Source: Cryptomeria japonica (Eukaryota > Streptophyta > Pinopsida > Cupressales > Cupressaceae). From it: DNA of 64,000 nucleotides. Where the stretch lies: contig NC_081414.1 in the NCBI RefSeq assembly GCF_030272615.1, positions 334,969,427-335,033,426 of the forward strand. Direction: 5' to 3'. The translations under genes were made by a program, and so were the position numbers. Positions within the stretch are counted from its first letter, which is position 1; the number at the start of each line of letters is the position of its first letter. Positions 47,707 through 59,490 of the stretch are shown one piece after another. Below the pieces are notes generated by a model. That model ran no database searches, was not told where the DNA came from, and saw only the letters and a list, made by a program, of their open reading frames with translations.

Positions 47707-48472
47707 TGTAGACACCTAAAATTGTCATGTCTAATTAAATAAATATTTTATTTATTTAATTATCTAAGCCTAATTCTTCTATTAATTAAATAAATCTTTA
47801 TTTATTTAATTAATTCATTTATCCTCTTCTAGCCTTATTTCTCATTTAAATAAATACATTTATTTATTTAAATTATCCCTTTCCTAAATTAAATAAATAT
47901 TTTATTTATTTAATTGATCCCATTTCTTCTATTAATTAAATAAATCTTTATTTATTTAATTAATTCATTAGCTTTTTCTACACATGACACATGTCATTCA
48001 TCTCTTAATTCCTACACTACCTACCTCTTTCATTATTTTATTATTTCTTCTACCTACCCTCTAATCCTAGCCGACCTCCTTTTTACACCTCTCAATCTTA
48101 TCCCTCCATTTCATATTGTGTCTTCTATTTAAGGAGATGCTTTCTTCACTATCAAACCCTAATGATATTTTATGCAATTGACTACACTACGATCCTACTT
48201 GCAACCACATTCCATTCTTTATTGAGCTCTTGTGCACATAAAATCTGAGAGCAAATATATCAAGCAAGATCAATGGAGATAGGAAGAATGGAGATCAAAA
48301 CCCTATTGGACATGTGATGGTATAATCTTTGTGATTTCATTTAATTTGCATTGTCTTAGGTAATCTTCATATGTTATGGTGGATCTTTGTTGTTGTTAGG
48401 CTAGGGTTTTGTGGTTGAATTCATTTAGCCTTTCAATTTTGTTATTATTGTTATCCATTTTCACCATAAACA
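47707..48472 (+). repeat. 3' LTR of element G
   Basis: Same length as the 5' LTR with about 7 differences (five transitions, two transversions as I count them). Ends CATAAACA followed by the duplication ATTAT. Confidence 0.97.
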
Positions 48473-48477
48473 ATTAT

Positions 48478-49437
48478 AATGTAGTCCAACAAAAATATGT
48501 GGAGTTGCAGACTAAAGTTAAGCTTCTTGAACAAAGACAACCAGGAGCACCCTTGTCAGCCCTTGCCATTGCATCAATCCCATCAACATCCAAGTCTCCA
48601 CCAGTCTCACATATACATGCATCAGTTCAGTTTGACAGTGAGACATATACTCGAATAATACCACTAGTACTTTATGTTGACGATGAACCTGAGCCCACTA
48701 GATCTACTAATGCAATCGGAGCTCAAATTTTGAAAAGAATTGATGAGTTGGAGCAAAAGTTAAAGGAGTCAGAAGATCAATCTACCAATAAGCAAATATA
48801 AATAGTAAACTCTATGTTGACTCATTTAAATGAGAAAGTAGACAATAGATTGAATAGTTTTCATTCTTTATATTCTTTATTGTTCAATGCTATTCAAAGT
48901 TTTGATAAAGATAAAGAGGTAGCAATCCCTTTGTTCATAAAATGGTTACAAAGGGGAAATGAGCTCAGGATAATGTCCATGGCTTCAAAGTACCATGTTG
49001 AGAGGCCACCAACACTTCAACCAACTTATATGTTGGTAAAATCAATGCAAGAAGCCCAAATGCTGCCAGATAATATAGAAAGGAAAATAAGAGAGTTGAT
49101 GAGAACTTTCAGTGAAATGAATGAGACACTTCTGCCTAGTATTGAGAATGAAAATGGAGAAATTAAAACTTTATAGTTATGGAAAGAAGAGGCATAAAGA
49201 GTTATCAACACACAAGTGGACATAATTTGTGATGATTTAGATACTGCCATGTTGGAGGACAACATGGATAGGATAATACGCACAAGATCATTTTTCAAAA
49301 CTTTTGAAAGGGAGGAAAATCAAGTGGCAATTAAGTACATTCCCTATAGGACAAAAGATGACGAGGTTATGATTTTGAAATGACCGTCAGACGAGGAATA
49401 TGTTGAATGGGGTAATATTTATTCAAAGGATGAATGA
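48478..49437 (+). pseudogene. ORF-X of T2, C-terminal part
   Basis: Continues ORF-X after element G in the same frame. VELQTKVKLLEQRQPGA and ILKRIDELEQKLKESEDQ look like coiled coils. LTHLNEKVDNRLNSFHSLYS and IKWLQRGNELRIMSMASKY are helical, and the end reads EEYVEWGNIYSKDE before TGA. Stops at about 48799, 49174, 49195 and 49381. The T1 copy (10940-11899) is collinear. An N-terminal globular part with a C-terminal coiled coil would suit a multimer-forming protein, but no function can be assigned. Confidence 0.75.
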
Positions 49438-49582
49438 GGACATCAACTAGTTAGTTAGTTAACTATGTGATGTGGAAGTCTGGCAAATAGTTTTGGTTCT
49501 ATGCAACGGTCACTTTTTGGAAGTGAGCAGTAAGAAAGTTGGGCCCTTCCCAAATCTTTGTCAACAACAACAAAAGGGAAAA

Positions 49583-50745
49583 GGGGTGCATAATGTGTTA
49601 TGATGAATCAGTTGCAAATATTTTGGTCTTGGTTGTGGCTTTCCTTAAATGAAATCTTTTGTAACTGAATTCTAGGTAACCGGTCATTTTTGAATGATAG
49701 GTGTTTCCTCTGGCCTGTAGCTTGTTTTTCTCCCTTATTTATATGAAAGGGAATTCAAGGCCAAGAGACAAGGTTCCAAATTTGGTCTCTGTACTTAATA
49801 ATTTTGAAATTTCTCAGTCATGAGGTTCCTGTAGCAAATTTTAGTTGAAAATTGAGCAATTGTAAGGATTTTGGGAAGAAATAGATAAGAGTCATGTGTC
49901 TATCTTTCTTGCTGGTTCTTGAAGGAGTTATATGTAAATGGTCTTTATGACAGAGATATCAAATTGATTTGAAAGGAAATATACTTCTTATTTATTTATC
50001 TCCTTTGTGCAATTCTATCTTCTTTTGAATGAAATGTGATCGAGGATTTATTTCATTCAGCGCATTGTTATGGTGTATGTGTTTTCTATTCCTGCTTTGA
50101 TCTAAAGGGTCAATTAAAACGCTTGAGTAGAATTACAGAGTGATAGGACTTGTTTGTGGATTTGATAAGTAGTCTAGACCAGGGTAGATGGAAAATGTTG
50201 TAAGGCAATGTTTTCTTAAGATCTGAATGCTATTAGATTAATTCTATTGTAATTCATTTATATATGTTGAAATCAAGCACCCAATGGGAGTAGACACTGG
50301 TTGTAGTTTGTCATGAGTCCTTACAATCTTTTCTATGCTATGTTCATCTATTTTTATTGCATAATTGATTATCATCAAATAGCACTTCACTTCATGTGTA
50401 TTGTTGTGTGTTTCGTCCATCTCAAGCTCCATCTAGGTTGAGGATCACTGAAGAACTAGCCATCCTTGATAATTCTCCCTGTTGTTGAGCCTATATATGA
50501 GATTTCTGCTTAATTTTGGTGAAGGTATAAGTATGGCACATAGATTATAATTTCATCAAAGGATCACCCTCCTGGGTTTTGCAGAGTCCAAAGTGTAGAA
50601 GGATTAGTAGAAATCCTTGTCATATGTTGGTCCAAGTCCTTGGAGATTTCGAATAGTTGGAGTTGGTTTCTCCTCTGATAAATCTAAAGAATCAACTTGG
50701 TTTCTGCCTTCTCACAGTGTAAAACCCCATTCCGGGGCACCAACA
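49583..50745 (+). repeat. 3' LTR of T2
   Basis: Matches the shared LTR at 12045-14712 without its insert. Ends GGCACCAACA. The TATA box of the first LTR is altered here (TATATGAAAGG near 49740). Confidence 0.85.
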
Positions 50746-53229
50746 CCTTTCACAAGAAAAACACATCAAGCACACAACCACATATTCTTGCCTTTTCAAA
50801 AATGACACAAAAGGTGTGGGTCTAAATTAACCCAATCATGAACTTTTTGACCTTGATAATGCGTGTATGTTCATAGTCCTAAAGTCGGCCCAAATTTCCA
50901 CTAGTATGAAACAAGACGAAGACAACTCAAACACTTTTTATCCCTAGGGAAATGGTTGGTTGCGATATTTTCAGCCCATAGCTTAATATTTCTTCAAATT
51001 TGGTACTACATACCTTATGTATCTCATCATGGTAGGTAAGGATGTGATATACTAAATCTTGTGCGAGCATAACAAACAGGTGATCCCTATGATGGGGGAG
51101 TCACCACTTTCATCAAGCTACAAGTAGCTTTTCAAAAAGTCATGTTTCTACTCAAGGAAATATGTATGGTAAGTATCTTAGGACCAAAACCTTCTATGCT
51201 CTTGCACTAAACTTCTCGCAAATATCCTCAATCAATAGAACGGGTGGGCTTCTAAATAAGAGGTGTCTAGTAATGTTCGATGTCTTTAGATGTAAGTTCA
51301 TTCTGCAGTGACTCACTTAAGAGCCTAGTAACTCACAGTGGGGCTCATGTCCTTTCGACAAGTTACATTGTAGGAACAGATACACCTAAGGCTACAACTT
51401 TAGCTCTCATCTTATTTCTATAGTGGCTCAAAGGATTTACCACTCAAGGTCATCCCAAGGGTGATGTGTCCTTTGATAGGCCTCTCTGAAAAAAAAGAAA
51501 ATTTTGAGTGTTACTAACACTTTTCTCTTGCACCTAAGACCATGAGAGCCAAGGGAGAGGATAGTGTGTGTTAGAATTGGGAACACTCTACAAATTTGCA
51601 CAAGCGTGCCAAACACAAAAGACACTTGTTCTTTTTAACCCATCATTGCAATGTGATCTATTTGCTAATTGGAGATGTTGCTCCCACAACCATGGTGTGC
51701 TTTTTATCCAAGATAGAAAAATGAAGTGTTCTTTTTACCGAGATTGTAGCAAAATGACAATTTGTGATTGTTCGTTTTAACCGAGATAGCAATGTGATTG
51801 TTCGTTTTAAACCATTTGTTGCGCAAAATAAAAATTGCCTATCCTAGGATTGGTCAATTTGCATCATTCAAACATGTTAACAAAAAATAAGATTGCAAAT
51901 TTGAAAGTCTTCCAAAACCTGCAAGCGATGTGTTAGAAAAATGCTCCTTGATGTCCTACAAATGCACCCAGGTTAGCCAATTTTGTTAGCAAGTCTTATG
52001 AAACAAAACTTAAAACCCAACCTTAAAAATAAATTTAAAAAAAAAAAGATACAAACAAAAACAAAACAAAAAAAAGAAAAAAAGATACAAACAAAAACAA
52101 ACAAACAAACAAACAAAAATAAATAAAATAAAAGAAACAAAATTAAACAAAAATAAATAAATAAAGCAAAATTTAAATAAAATCAAAACCAAGACAACAC
52201 AAATTGAAAAAACACAAATAAAACAAACCAAAATTTAAAATAATAAAATAAAATAAAAATACAAAACTAAAAACCAAAAATCAAAACTTTTAAAAGAAAA
52301 AGATAAATTAAAATAAAGACAAAATTAAAAAGCACATAAAACATAAAGCAAAGTAAAAACAAAAATGATGCCAAATTCCCCCAAAAAAAAAAATAATCAA
52401 ATGTGGGCATAAGATGTCATCTAACGATGTATATGCTATGTGTGTGCAAAAAGTGGATTTTGTTGAAAAGACTTTCAAAAGCCTTCATGTTTTTACAGCA
52501 AACAAAGACCTTGAAAACTTTGCAGTAAAGCAAAGCTCAAGAATGAATATATTCCGTCGACTTTGACAACATCCTTCTTGCCTGCGATAAAATGTTAGCT
52601 TCAAAACAGATTTTTAAACTTTCCAATAGATATAGGAAAAGGCATTAGAGTTTTCAAGCAAATGCTTAAATGTTTAATATGCACCAAATGAAGTGGGTGA
52701 AAAGGCGTTAAAAAGAAAAACTTGCAAGTGTGTAAAGCTTGATTTCTCAATCTTTGTCAGCGATCTCCCTGTCTGCGTCAAAAATGGGAGCCTTGAAGGG
52801 TGTATGCATAGCTATCTCAAAAACATGTCATCTTACGAAATGCATTGATGAGGCGTCAGAACCGTTCAAATAAAATGCAAAGTCACAGTCAATGAATAAC
52901 TTGGATAAAATAACAGTTATGCTGCCCTCAACAAACAAATTCACTTACACGATCTTTAAGAGATACACGTGATGGGAATCAAATCAAAAACTCCCATATG
53001 CCGCAAAGAGATGTCATATCACGTATAGGCACCAAATGCTCATAACAAAAACAAAACTTATCCAAATGATAACCTGCAAACTTCCCCATTCATGTCAGGT
53101 TCACCAAATGTATCAGCATAAAATGGTTAGCAAAGTTAGTCAATATATAAACAAATCAAAACCATTTCAAGCATGATAGAAAGAAAGTATGAAAATGCAT
53201 AAATGAGAAACATGAACATAAAGAAAGAT
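50746..53229. other. Noncoding region with A-rich tract
   Basis: No coding motif on either strand. 52015-52350 is a purine-rich, mostly A/AAC/AAT tract; open frames there are poly-Phe artefacts. A minus-strand TGGTGACTCCCCC at about 51117 resembles an Arg-tRNA primer site, so this could be the leader or long LTR of a decayed minus-strand gypsy element. Confidence 0.5.
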
Positions 53230-54150
53230 TTCACTCATGATGCTCCCTATGCCGTTTCGGTCTTCCTTGTCCTCCTCATCTCCACAAAACACATTGCTTT
53301 GAGGTTGTCAAATGAAGAGTGGGAGATTGACTAGGGTTAAGTGTGAAATGCTCTCAACTAGCATAACAACATAGATGTGTGTGGGTGATGATTTGGGCAT
53401 GATGAGGGTACTATGGAGATCCTTATGATGTCAAGAGAACAACATAAGTTTGCAATGATTTATGGATAAAAGGGCAACATAATGATATGATAAAAAGTAG
53501 ATGATTGATTGATGGATAAAGGCTCAATTTATAGAGTTGGAGGCTTGGAAACGAACAGTCAAGATTGAAGATTGATCAAGGGCTAAGATTGAAAGGGAAT
53601 GTGGTCCTAGGTTTGAAGGCTTAACCTTGTGACAAGTGTCACAAGGAGAAGTGCGTGCAAAGGTATATGTGTTCACACATGTGTGAGCAAATCTTGAGAA
53701 ATCCAAGAGGTGACAAGTGGAAACACTTGTGGAAAGGTGTAAGGGCTAGTGGAAGAGAGTTTATGACACACGGGCCAAAAGGGGAAAGAGTAGGGTGGCT
53801 CTATGGGGAAGAGCATCCTCACACATGTGTGAGAACCCCTTGGTCAAAGGTGATGTGGACATGTGAAGTGACTTGTGAGTCACATGTGGGTTTGGGTAGA
53901 TGTGTAGTATTTTTAATCTGAATAAAGAATAACATCGGTTAGGCTTTGGATTAATTAAGATAATGAGGGGATTAGATGATAGGTTTGTAGGAATCACTAA
54001 GTTAGCCTAATTAATTTAGCTAATTAGGATTAGGGACAAAAATGGAATATTGCATAAAGGTGAGTTTGATTTATTGAAATAAATCAATATCTGGAAGAAG
54101 TGGAAAGGGGATATTAATTAAATATAATTTAATTGATTTAAAGGTAATGA
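53230..54150 (-). repeat. LTR-like fragment, minus orientation, truncated
   Basis: Shares layout with the solo LTRs at 3525-4681 and 56129-57279: a TATAAATT box (minus strand near 53530), stretches such as GACAAGTGTCACAAGGAG, and a tail of AATTAATT words. The expected TAGGTGTCTACA end is not found. Confidence 0.5.
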
Positions 54151-55454
54151 TAGGCTAATATGATTAATTAAATTAACCATGCAATAAAGACATAATTAAT
54201 ATAAATAATAATTATGATGTTAAAAAATAATATAAATCAATTATTAAAATTATATATTTATTACCAACCACAAAAACATTTAAAACACATTTTTTAATGT
54301 TTATCTATCAAATGTTAAATATATGGAGACAAAACTTTAATTAGCTAGGTTATTTCAAAAGTTTTATAAATTTCAAAAAGATGAGTGGATTTGCTCGTAA
54401 AAGGAAATTGCAAGACTACGTACTTATTATTGCTATTTTGTTGTCAATAAACTGAAGATTTTAATAATATACACATATATATAAATTTCAAATTTCAAAT
54501 TTATAAACTATTATTCTCCATATAAAAATTCTCCAATAATCCAATGGGCTCTCGACGGTTTAGATATATATAAAAAATTTTAAAAAATCAATTTTATATA
54601 ATTTTGTATAACTATACTCCACCAGATTTTTATCCATTTTTTTAACTCCACTAATTTATTTTTCCTAGTGACGATGTCATATTAGTAGGGGACCAAGTCC
54701 ATATACAATGTTCCAAACATATGCTTTCAACGTCTCCAAACACGTTGTTTATTACATTTTGTAAAATGTGCCATATTTCAAGGTATTTACAACTCTTTTA
54801 ACAAATGTTTAGTGGAGAATTTTGTTGAAATTAGACAAAAATCATGGAGAACTTTTCCATAATAATTTTATTTAAAAATAAAAAACAACCAAAAGATCCA
54901 CGGTTCTGATAATTTCTTTGTACGCAATCAATTTTCACCAATTTAGAAATAGATACCGACTATATTTAACCTACTTTCAGTCTTTGTTTTTCCGATAAAC
55001 ATGACATGAACACGCGATTTCTGCGGTGACTGTAGAATAAAGTACGAAATGGCAGAAACATCATGTGTACAATTTACATGATATGAAAGTTGTGCTTTTC
55101 ATTCCAAAAAATATTATGTCGGACGTGAAATGGCAAACGAAAAAATGGTGGAGACAAGAGAAAAGAGAAACAAACACTCAACAGAAGGAGAAAATGACCG
55201 TCGGGAAACAAAACCAATCCAACGTTTAAATACATTCTAATCATCTTGCAGGCTTATTGAGAAATACAGACTGTTGATTTTGAAAATGAGATTGTTCGTC
55301 TCATATAAGGGAACACCTTTGGCATAATTATCTTAAAATTTAATGGGAGAAATTGATTAAAATATAGGCACTTCAAAAAAGATATCTTTAGGTATATTTT
55401 ATATATATTATAAAATATAAATGCTAGTAGCATTCATAATGTCACATATAAAAC
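54151..55454. other. AT-rich DNA without recognisable features
   Basis: No family motif or repeat boundary identified on either strand. Confidence 0.6.
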
Positions 55455-56128
55455 ATACACTAGGATTATAGTTATGGTTAGGTTATCAGATAAGATTAGA
55501 GTTAGGGTTAGAATTGGAAATAAAATAATGTTTAGGGTTAGGATTAAAAATGGAGTTGGGGTTGGAGATAGGATTTGTTTTAGGGTTAAGGTTAGAGATA
55601 GAAATAGGGCTAGTGTTAGGGTTTGGGTTTGGGTTACACATAGAGCTCAATGGTTGGATGAGAAATTCAAGTTATGTAAGGACACATTTCCTCTCAGTAC
55701 TATTGTCTCTATTGTAGATTTTGTTGAGACTATTCTAAGGATACACCCCAACCGAATTGTAAGAAATTTGTGAATTCAAGGAACCTAGGGTTAGAATTAG
55801 AGTTTGAGAATTATAAATAAAGTTGGTATTTGAAATAAGGCTTAGGTTAGGGTTAGTGTTAGAGATAGAAATAGGACTAGGGTTAGAATTAGAGTTCGGG
55901 TGGGGGATAAGGTTAGGGTTAGGGTTAGGATTAGAGATAGAAATAACTTTAGGACCTTATAGTTAGAATTAAAGTTTGGGTTAGGGTTAGGGTTAGAATT
56001 AAGGTTGGGGATAAGGTTAGGATTCAATTAGGGTTTAGGTTAGGGTTAAGATTAGGGTTATATAAAAATATAAAATTAGAGTTAAAATTAAGATTAGGGT
56101 TAGACTTAAGATTTATCTTAAACCCTAT
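55455..56128 (+). repeat. Degenerate telomere-like tract, TTAGGG orientation
   Basis: Dense GGGTTAGGGTTAG words (for example 55911-55931 and 55979-56000) among GTTAGAATTAGAG variants. The unit is six bases, whereas the usual plant telomere is TTTAGGG. A 99-codon frame across it (55474-55773) is a by-product. Confidence 0.88.
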
Positions 56129-57279
56129 TATGTGAGTGAAAATGTGTGCAAATAAAATGATTGAAATACTAAGTTAACAATCTAAGCAAAACAAAAATCA
56201 ATCATACACTATAAGGATGCTTAAGAAGGGAAATTGGATTAAATAAAAAGAAAACAATTAAAATGCAAACCATTAACCCTTTGATTTGATGGTTCTTTGA
56301 TTGGATGTGTGCTCGATCTTTGCTTCCAAGGGTGCTTGAATGTGCTCCATGATAGTTGGATATGCAAAAAACTAGACTAAATTGGATGCAAAGTGTGTGG
56401 ATGTGAGTAATTAAATTGGCATTATGATGGTATGAAAGCATGAAAGTGGATGCAAAAATGGATGTAAGACGAGGATTCAAAATGGCATTATAACGATATG
56501 AGAAATAATGATATGAAAATGAAAGTGGATGGATTGTGAAAGGAAAATGAGGGGATTAAATAAGCCAAGTTGGGAGAAGAAGAGTCATGAAAATGAGACA
56601 CTTGTCCTTGAGAAGGGAAAATGTCAGGGATGGAAATGACAATTGTCCTTGAGAAAGGCAAGTGTCATGGAAAATAATGGCAAGTGTCCTTGAGGACACA
56701 TGCCTATTTGAGAGAGAGACACCCATATAAGAAGATTCCATTCCAAATATGAATATATTTTCCCAAATATTGGAAAATTTAAGATATTTGGAAATGTTCA
56801 CACATATGGGGTGGGAAAGAGGTCAGAAGGAATAAAAGGATTCATTTCCAAATATTAGGATCTTTAGGAATACACACATATGGGGTGGGAAAGAGGTTGG
56901 AAGGAATAAAAGGATTACTAAAACCCAAGGTTAGTTAATGGGGTGAGTTAGATGAGGATTAATGTTAGGAGACATGTGAGGAAATAGAATTAATTTAATT
57001 AATTAATTCCATAAGGGATATTAAGAGGAAAGGACCAAAATGACTTAAATAGTAAAACTATGCATTTGATTTATTTAATAGAAGAAGGGATCAAATTTAA
57101 TTAATTGATTGATTTATGATTGTCAATTAATTAATTAAAAGAGGACTATAGCATAATTAACAAAAGTAATTAGTTGGTAACATTAATTAATTAATTAATT
57201 AATGTGTTATTATTTAATTTAAGAGCATTTAGGATAGCTAAATTCAATTAATTAAATTAATCAAATTTAGGTGTCTATA
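56129..57279 (-). repeat. Solo LTR between telomere-like tracts, target duplication CCTAT
   Basis: 1151 bases, flanked by CCTAT at 56124-56128 and 57280-57284. On the minus strand it starts TATAGACACCTAAA, matching TGTAGACACC of element G except for the second base. The other end is also TA. Length and sequence resemble the 3525-4681 LTR. Confidence 0.75.
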
Positions 57280-57284
57280 CCTAT

Positions 57285-57696
57285 CATGAACCCTAACCCT
57301 AACCCTAATTCTAATTGAACACTAAACCTAACTCTAATATTAACCTTTTAACACCAACCTCGGTCTTAATTGAACCCTAGCCCTAATTGATCCCTATTGC
57401 CAATAAAAAAATGATTGTAACTGTATCCTAATCAACTATAATTGAATCCTAAACCTAACCCTAATCTATCCCTAACCATGACACTGACCCTAAATAAATT
57501 GTAAGATTAATTAAACTATGATTAAACTCTTATTAAAATCTAACCCTAACCCTAACCCTAACCCTAATACTAACCCTGATTGAACCCTAACCCAAAGATT
57601 TATCCTAGAATGGTAACCCTAATACTAACCTAACCTTAACCTTAACCCTAACCCAACATTAACCTTAACCTAAACTCTAATATGACCTTAATCGAA
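57285..57696 (-). repeat. Degenerate telomere-like tract, CCCTAA orientation
   Basis: Words such as CTAACCCTAACCC in runs (57289-57306 and 57541-57568). Opposite orientation to 55455-56128. Confidence 0.88.
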
Positions 57697-57698
57697 TG

Positions 57699-58155
57699 TG
57701 TTAGTGTAAATTATGTCTCATAATTACACTTTACTTAAGTTGACTTAGGTTAATGCATTCATTGTAGTTTGCATATGACACTTAGGGAAGTGTGCATCTA
57801 GGGGAAATGGTTGTAGGAGAAATTCCACCTTTTGTGGTCTTATCTTGTTGTCATATTTCACCTTTTGTCATGTTCCACCTTTGGTGGGTGATCCACCTCT
57901 TGTGAAATATTTTATTATTTCTCCTACCTACCCTCACCTACCCTTGTATCTCATTGGGACACATGTCATGATCGTGTGCTCTCATTTCCATATGGTCTTG
58001 CCTTTATAAGCAGGCTCGTCTTCATTGTATAGTTTATCCAATTGATCCATTTTTGCATCTTGATGAGAATAAGTTTGTTCTTATCAATTTTCGTCTCTCT
58101 TGTATTGGGCTATTCATTGGCTCTAGATCTTGGTTATTATTAGCAAATTCTTACA
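57699..58155 (+). repeat. 5' LTR of copia C
   Basis: 457 bases from TGTTAGTG to TTACA. A TTTATAAGC box at about 58011 is the likely promoter. It abuts the CCCTAA tract on the left. Confidence 0.85.
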
Positions 58156-58169
58156 TGGTATCAGATCCG
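58156..58169 (+). other. Primer-binding site of copia C
   Basis: TGGTATCAGATCCG directly after the LTR; the first ten bases match the initiator Met tRNA site. Confidence 0.9.
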
Positions 58170-59490
58170 TTGGGGCTCCATTAGGTAGTCATTTTGGAGA
58201 GATCTTGGTGTGTTTGATATTCAAATATAAGGAGAAGCATCAATTGGGATCTTCCTACGCCAAATATGACATCACCATTGAGTCTAGGAGGTTGTTTCCA
58301 TAAATTTTGACTATAAATTTGCCTATATTGGGCAAAAGTCTTCTTTGGGGCATTAGGAAAAAAAATCGCGTACTAGGTGGTACAGTATGTATATTTCAAA
58401 AAATATATAATTTTTTTTATTTTGCGAAATTGTTTTTAAAAATTTTCATATATTATTCGTAGATTTTTTTATTTGGTGCAAAAAAAAAATTAAAAAAACA
58501 AAAAATATATATTATTTGTAGGGGGGGTACCCTGTCCCCTGCCCACCATATTATACCTGCACTTACTTGCAAGCATCACTTGTACGTTGTCTGTTATCCA
58601 TCACAACATTGTCTGTCTGGTTGAACTGTCGCTCGTACCTACCACTGCCCAAGGTCTTTTGCTCCCTAATCACTCCATGTCGCCCGCTTGTTGCTGCCAC
58701 CTTTTGCTTCAGTCCCTAAGCCTTTGACTCTTCCCTCTTACTGGACTACCTTCTCGTCACCGACAACAGCCACCTCCGAACCACCAAGCAACCATTAGCC
58801 ACCACACCCACAACACCTACACATGACATCATTCTATTTGCAGTCGGAGCCACCATAGACAAACATGACTAAGCCACATGGCACACTATCGTTTGCTCGT
58901 ACCATGTTCAGATTCCACCACGTGTCAATTACACCTACCATGCGAAAATCATTCATTTCCCTATTATGCCAACTCAGTGGTCATAATACCACCACGTGTT
59001 TGTCAGTGATTTGGCCATGTCACTTTCATGGTACACCTGCCAAATTGCCTAGTTAGTAGCCACGCAGGTGATCGTACGACCACATGAGCGCCCAATAGGC
59101 ACAACATCAATGTGACACGTCATCCTGTCGTAGAGACCACATCATCGGTTATACACTATCATGCTAGTGCCACGTCAACTATCTGTATACCTAGTCAGCA
59201 AGCAAAATCGTCATCTATACCTGTCATGTCAGCATTCATACGACAAGTGTCAGCCCAATTAGTTGCTGACATCATCATCTGTATTATTGATGCCATCATT
59301 TCGTACAACCAAGCATGGGCTATTTTGGGGGTGACGACCATACGATCGTCAAATTTAACATAGTTTTTGTTGATGTCAACACTCTTGAAAAAAAATTGAC
59401 CCCTCACTAATGAGATTTTTTATTTTGCAATCTAACTTTGAGGACTCATAACTTGGTCATTTTGAGGCCTTTTTTAGTGCAATTTTTTTA
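58170..59490 (+). other. Copia C leader and 5' gag region, unrecognisable
   Basis: The usual copia gag N-terminus is absent. 58340-58540 is rich in A and T runs. 58560-59290 is more CA/TC-rich with short open frames lacking family motifs. Either a rearranged gag or an unidentified insert. Confidence 0.5.

Larger units (their letters stand above)
32683..48472 (+). mobile_element. G: complete 15.8 kb Tat-like Ty3/gypsy element, target duplication ATTAT
   Basis: Two 766-base LTRs (32683-33448 and 47707-48472) differ at about 7 positions. They are flanked by ATTAT at 32678-32682 and 48473-48477, and the T1 copy of the target (near 10936) shows the empty site. Order: LTR, primer site, 2.2 kb leader, gag, PR with G-patch-like segment, RT, RNase H, accessory RNase H, IN, antisense PMD gene, polypurine tract, LTR. 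The accessory RNase H after the standard one marks the Tat lineage. This is the youngest insertion that can be dated in the window. Confidence 0.97.
12045..50745 (+). mobile_element. T2: giant Tat-like Ty3/gypsy retrotransposon with three nested insertions
   Basis: Order: LTR (12045-14712), tRNA-Arg-like primer site, gag, PR, accessory RNase H, RT, RNase H, IN, ORF-X, polypurine tract, LTR (49583-50745). RT before IN and the accessory RNase H point to gypsy, Tat/Ogre side. Subtracting the solo LTR (1.5 kb), the chromovirus (5.2 kb) and element G (15.8 kb) leaves about 16 kb, within the range of Ogre-like giants. The LTRs differ by roughly 8% by eye. It shares its 5' LTR with T1, so the two form a tandem. 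Confidence 0.85.

Noticed and set aside
52010-52231. A 73-codon minus-strand frame rich in Phe, Leu and Cys
   Set aside because: It is the complement of an A-rich low-complexity tract, not a membrane protein.
55474-55773. A 99-codon frame with Val, Arg and Gly repeats
   Set aside because: It is a translation of the TTAGGG-like repeat.
55455-57696. A true chromosome end
   Set aside because: Tracts are degenerate, six-base, in two orientations and followed by more than 6 kb of other sequence, so they are interstitial.
58865-59363. Short plus-strand frames in the copia C leader
   Set aside because: No copia gag signature or other motif. Listed as unrecognisable region instead of CDS.
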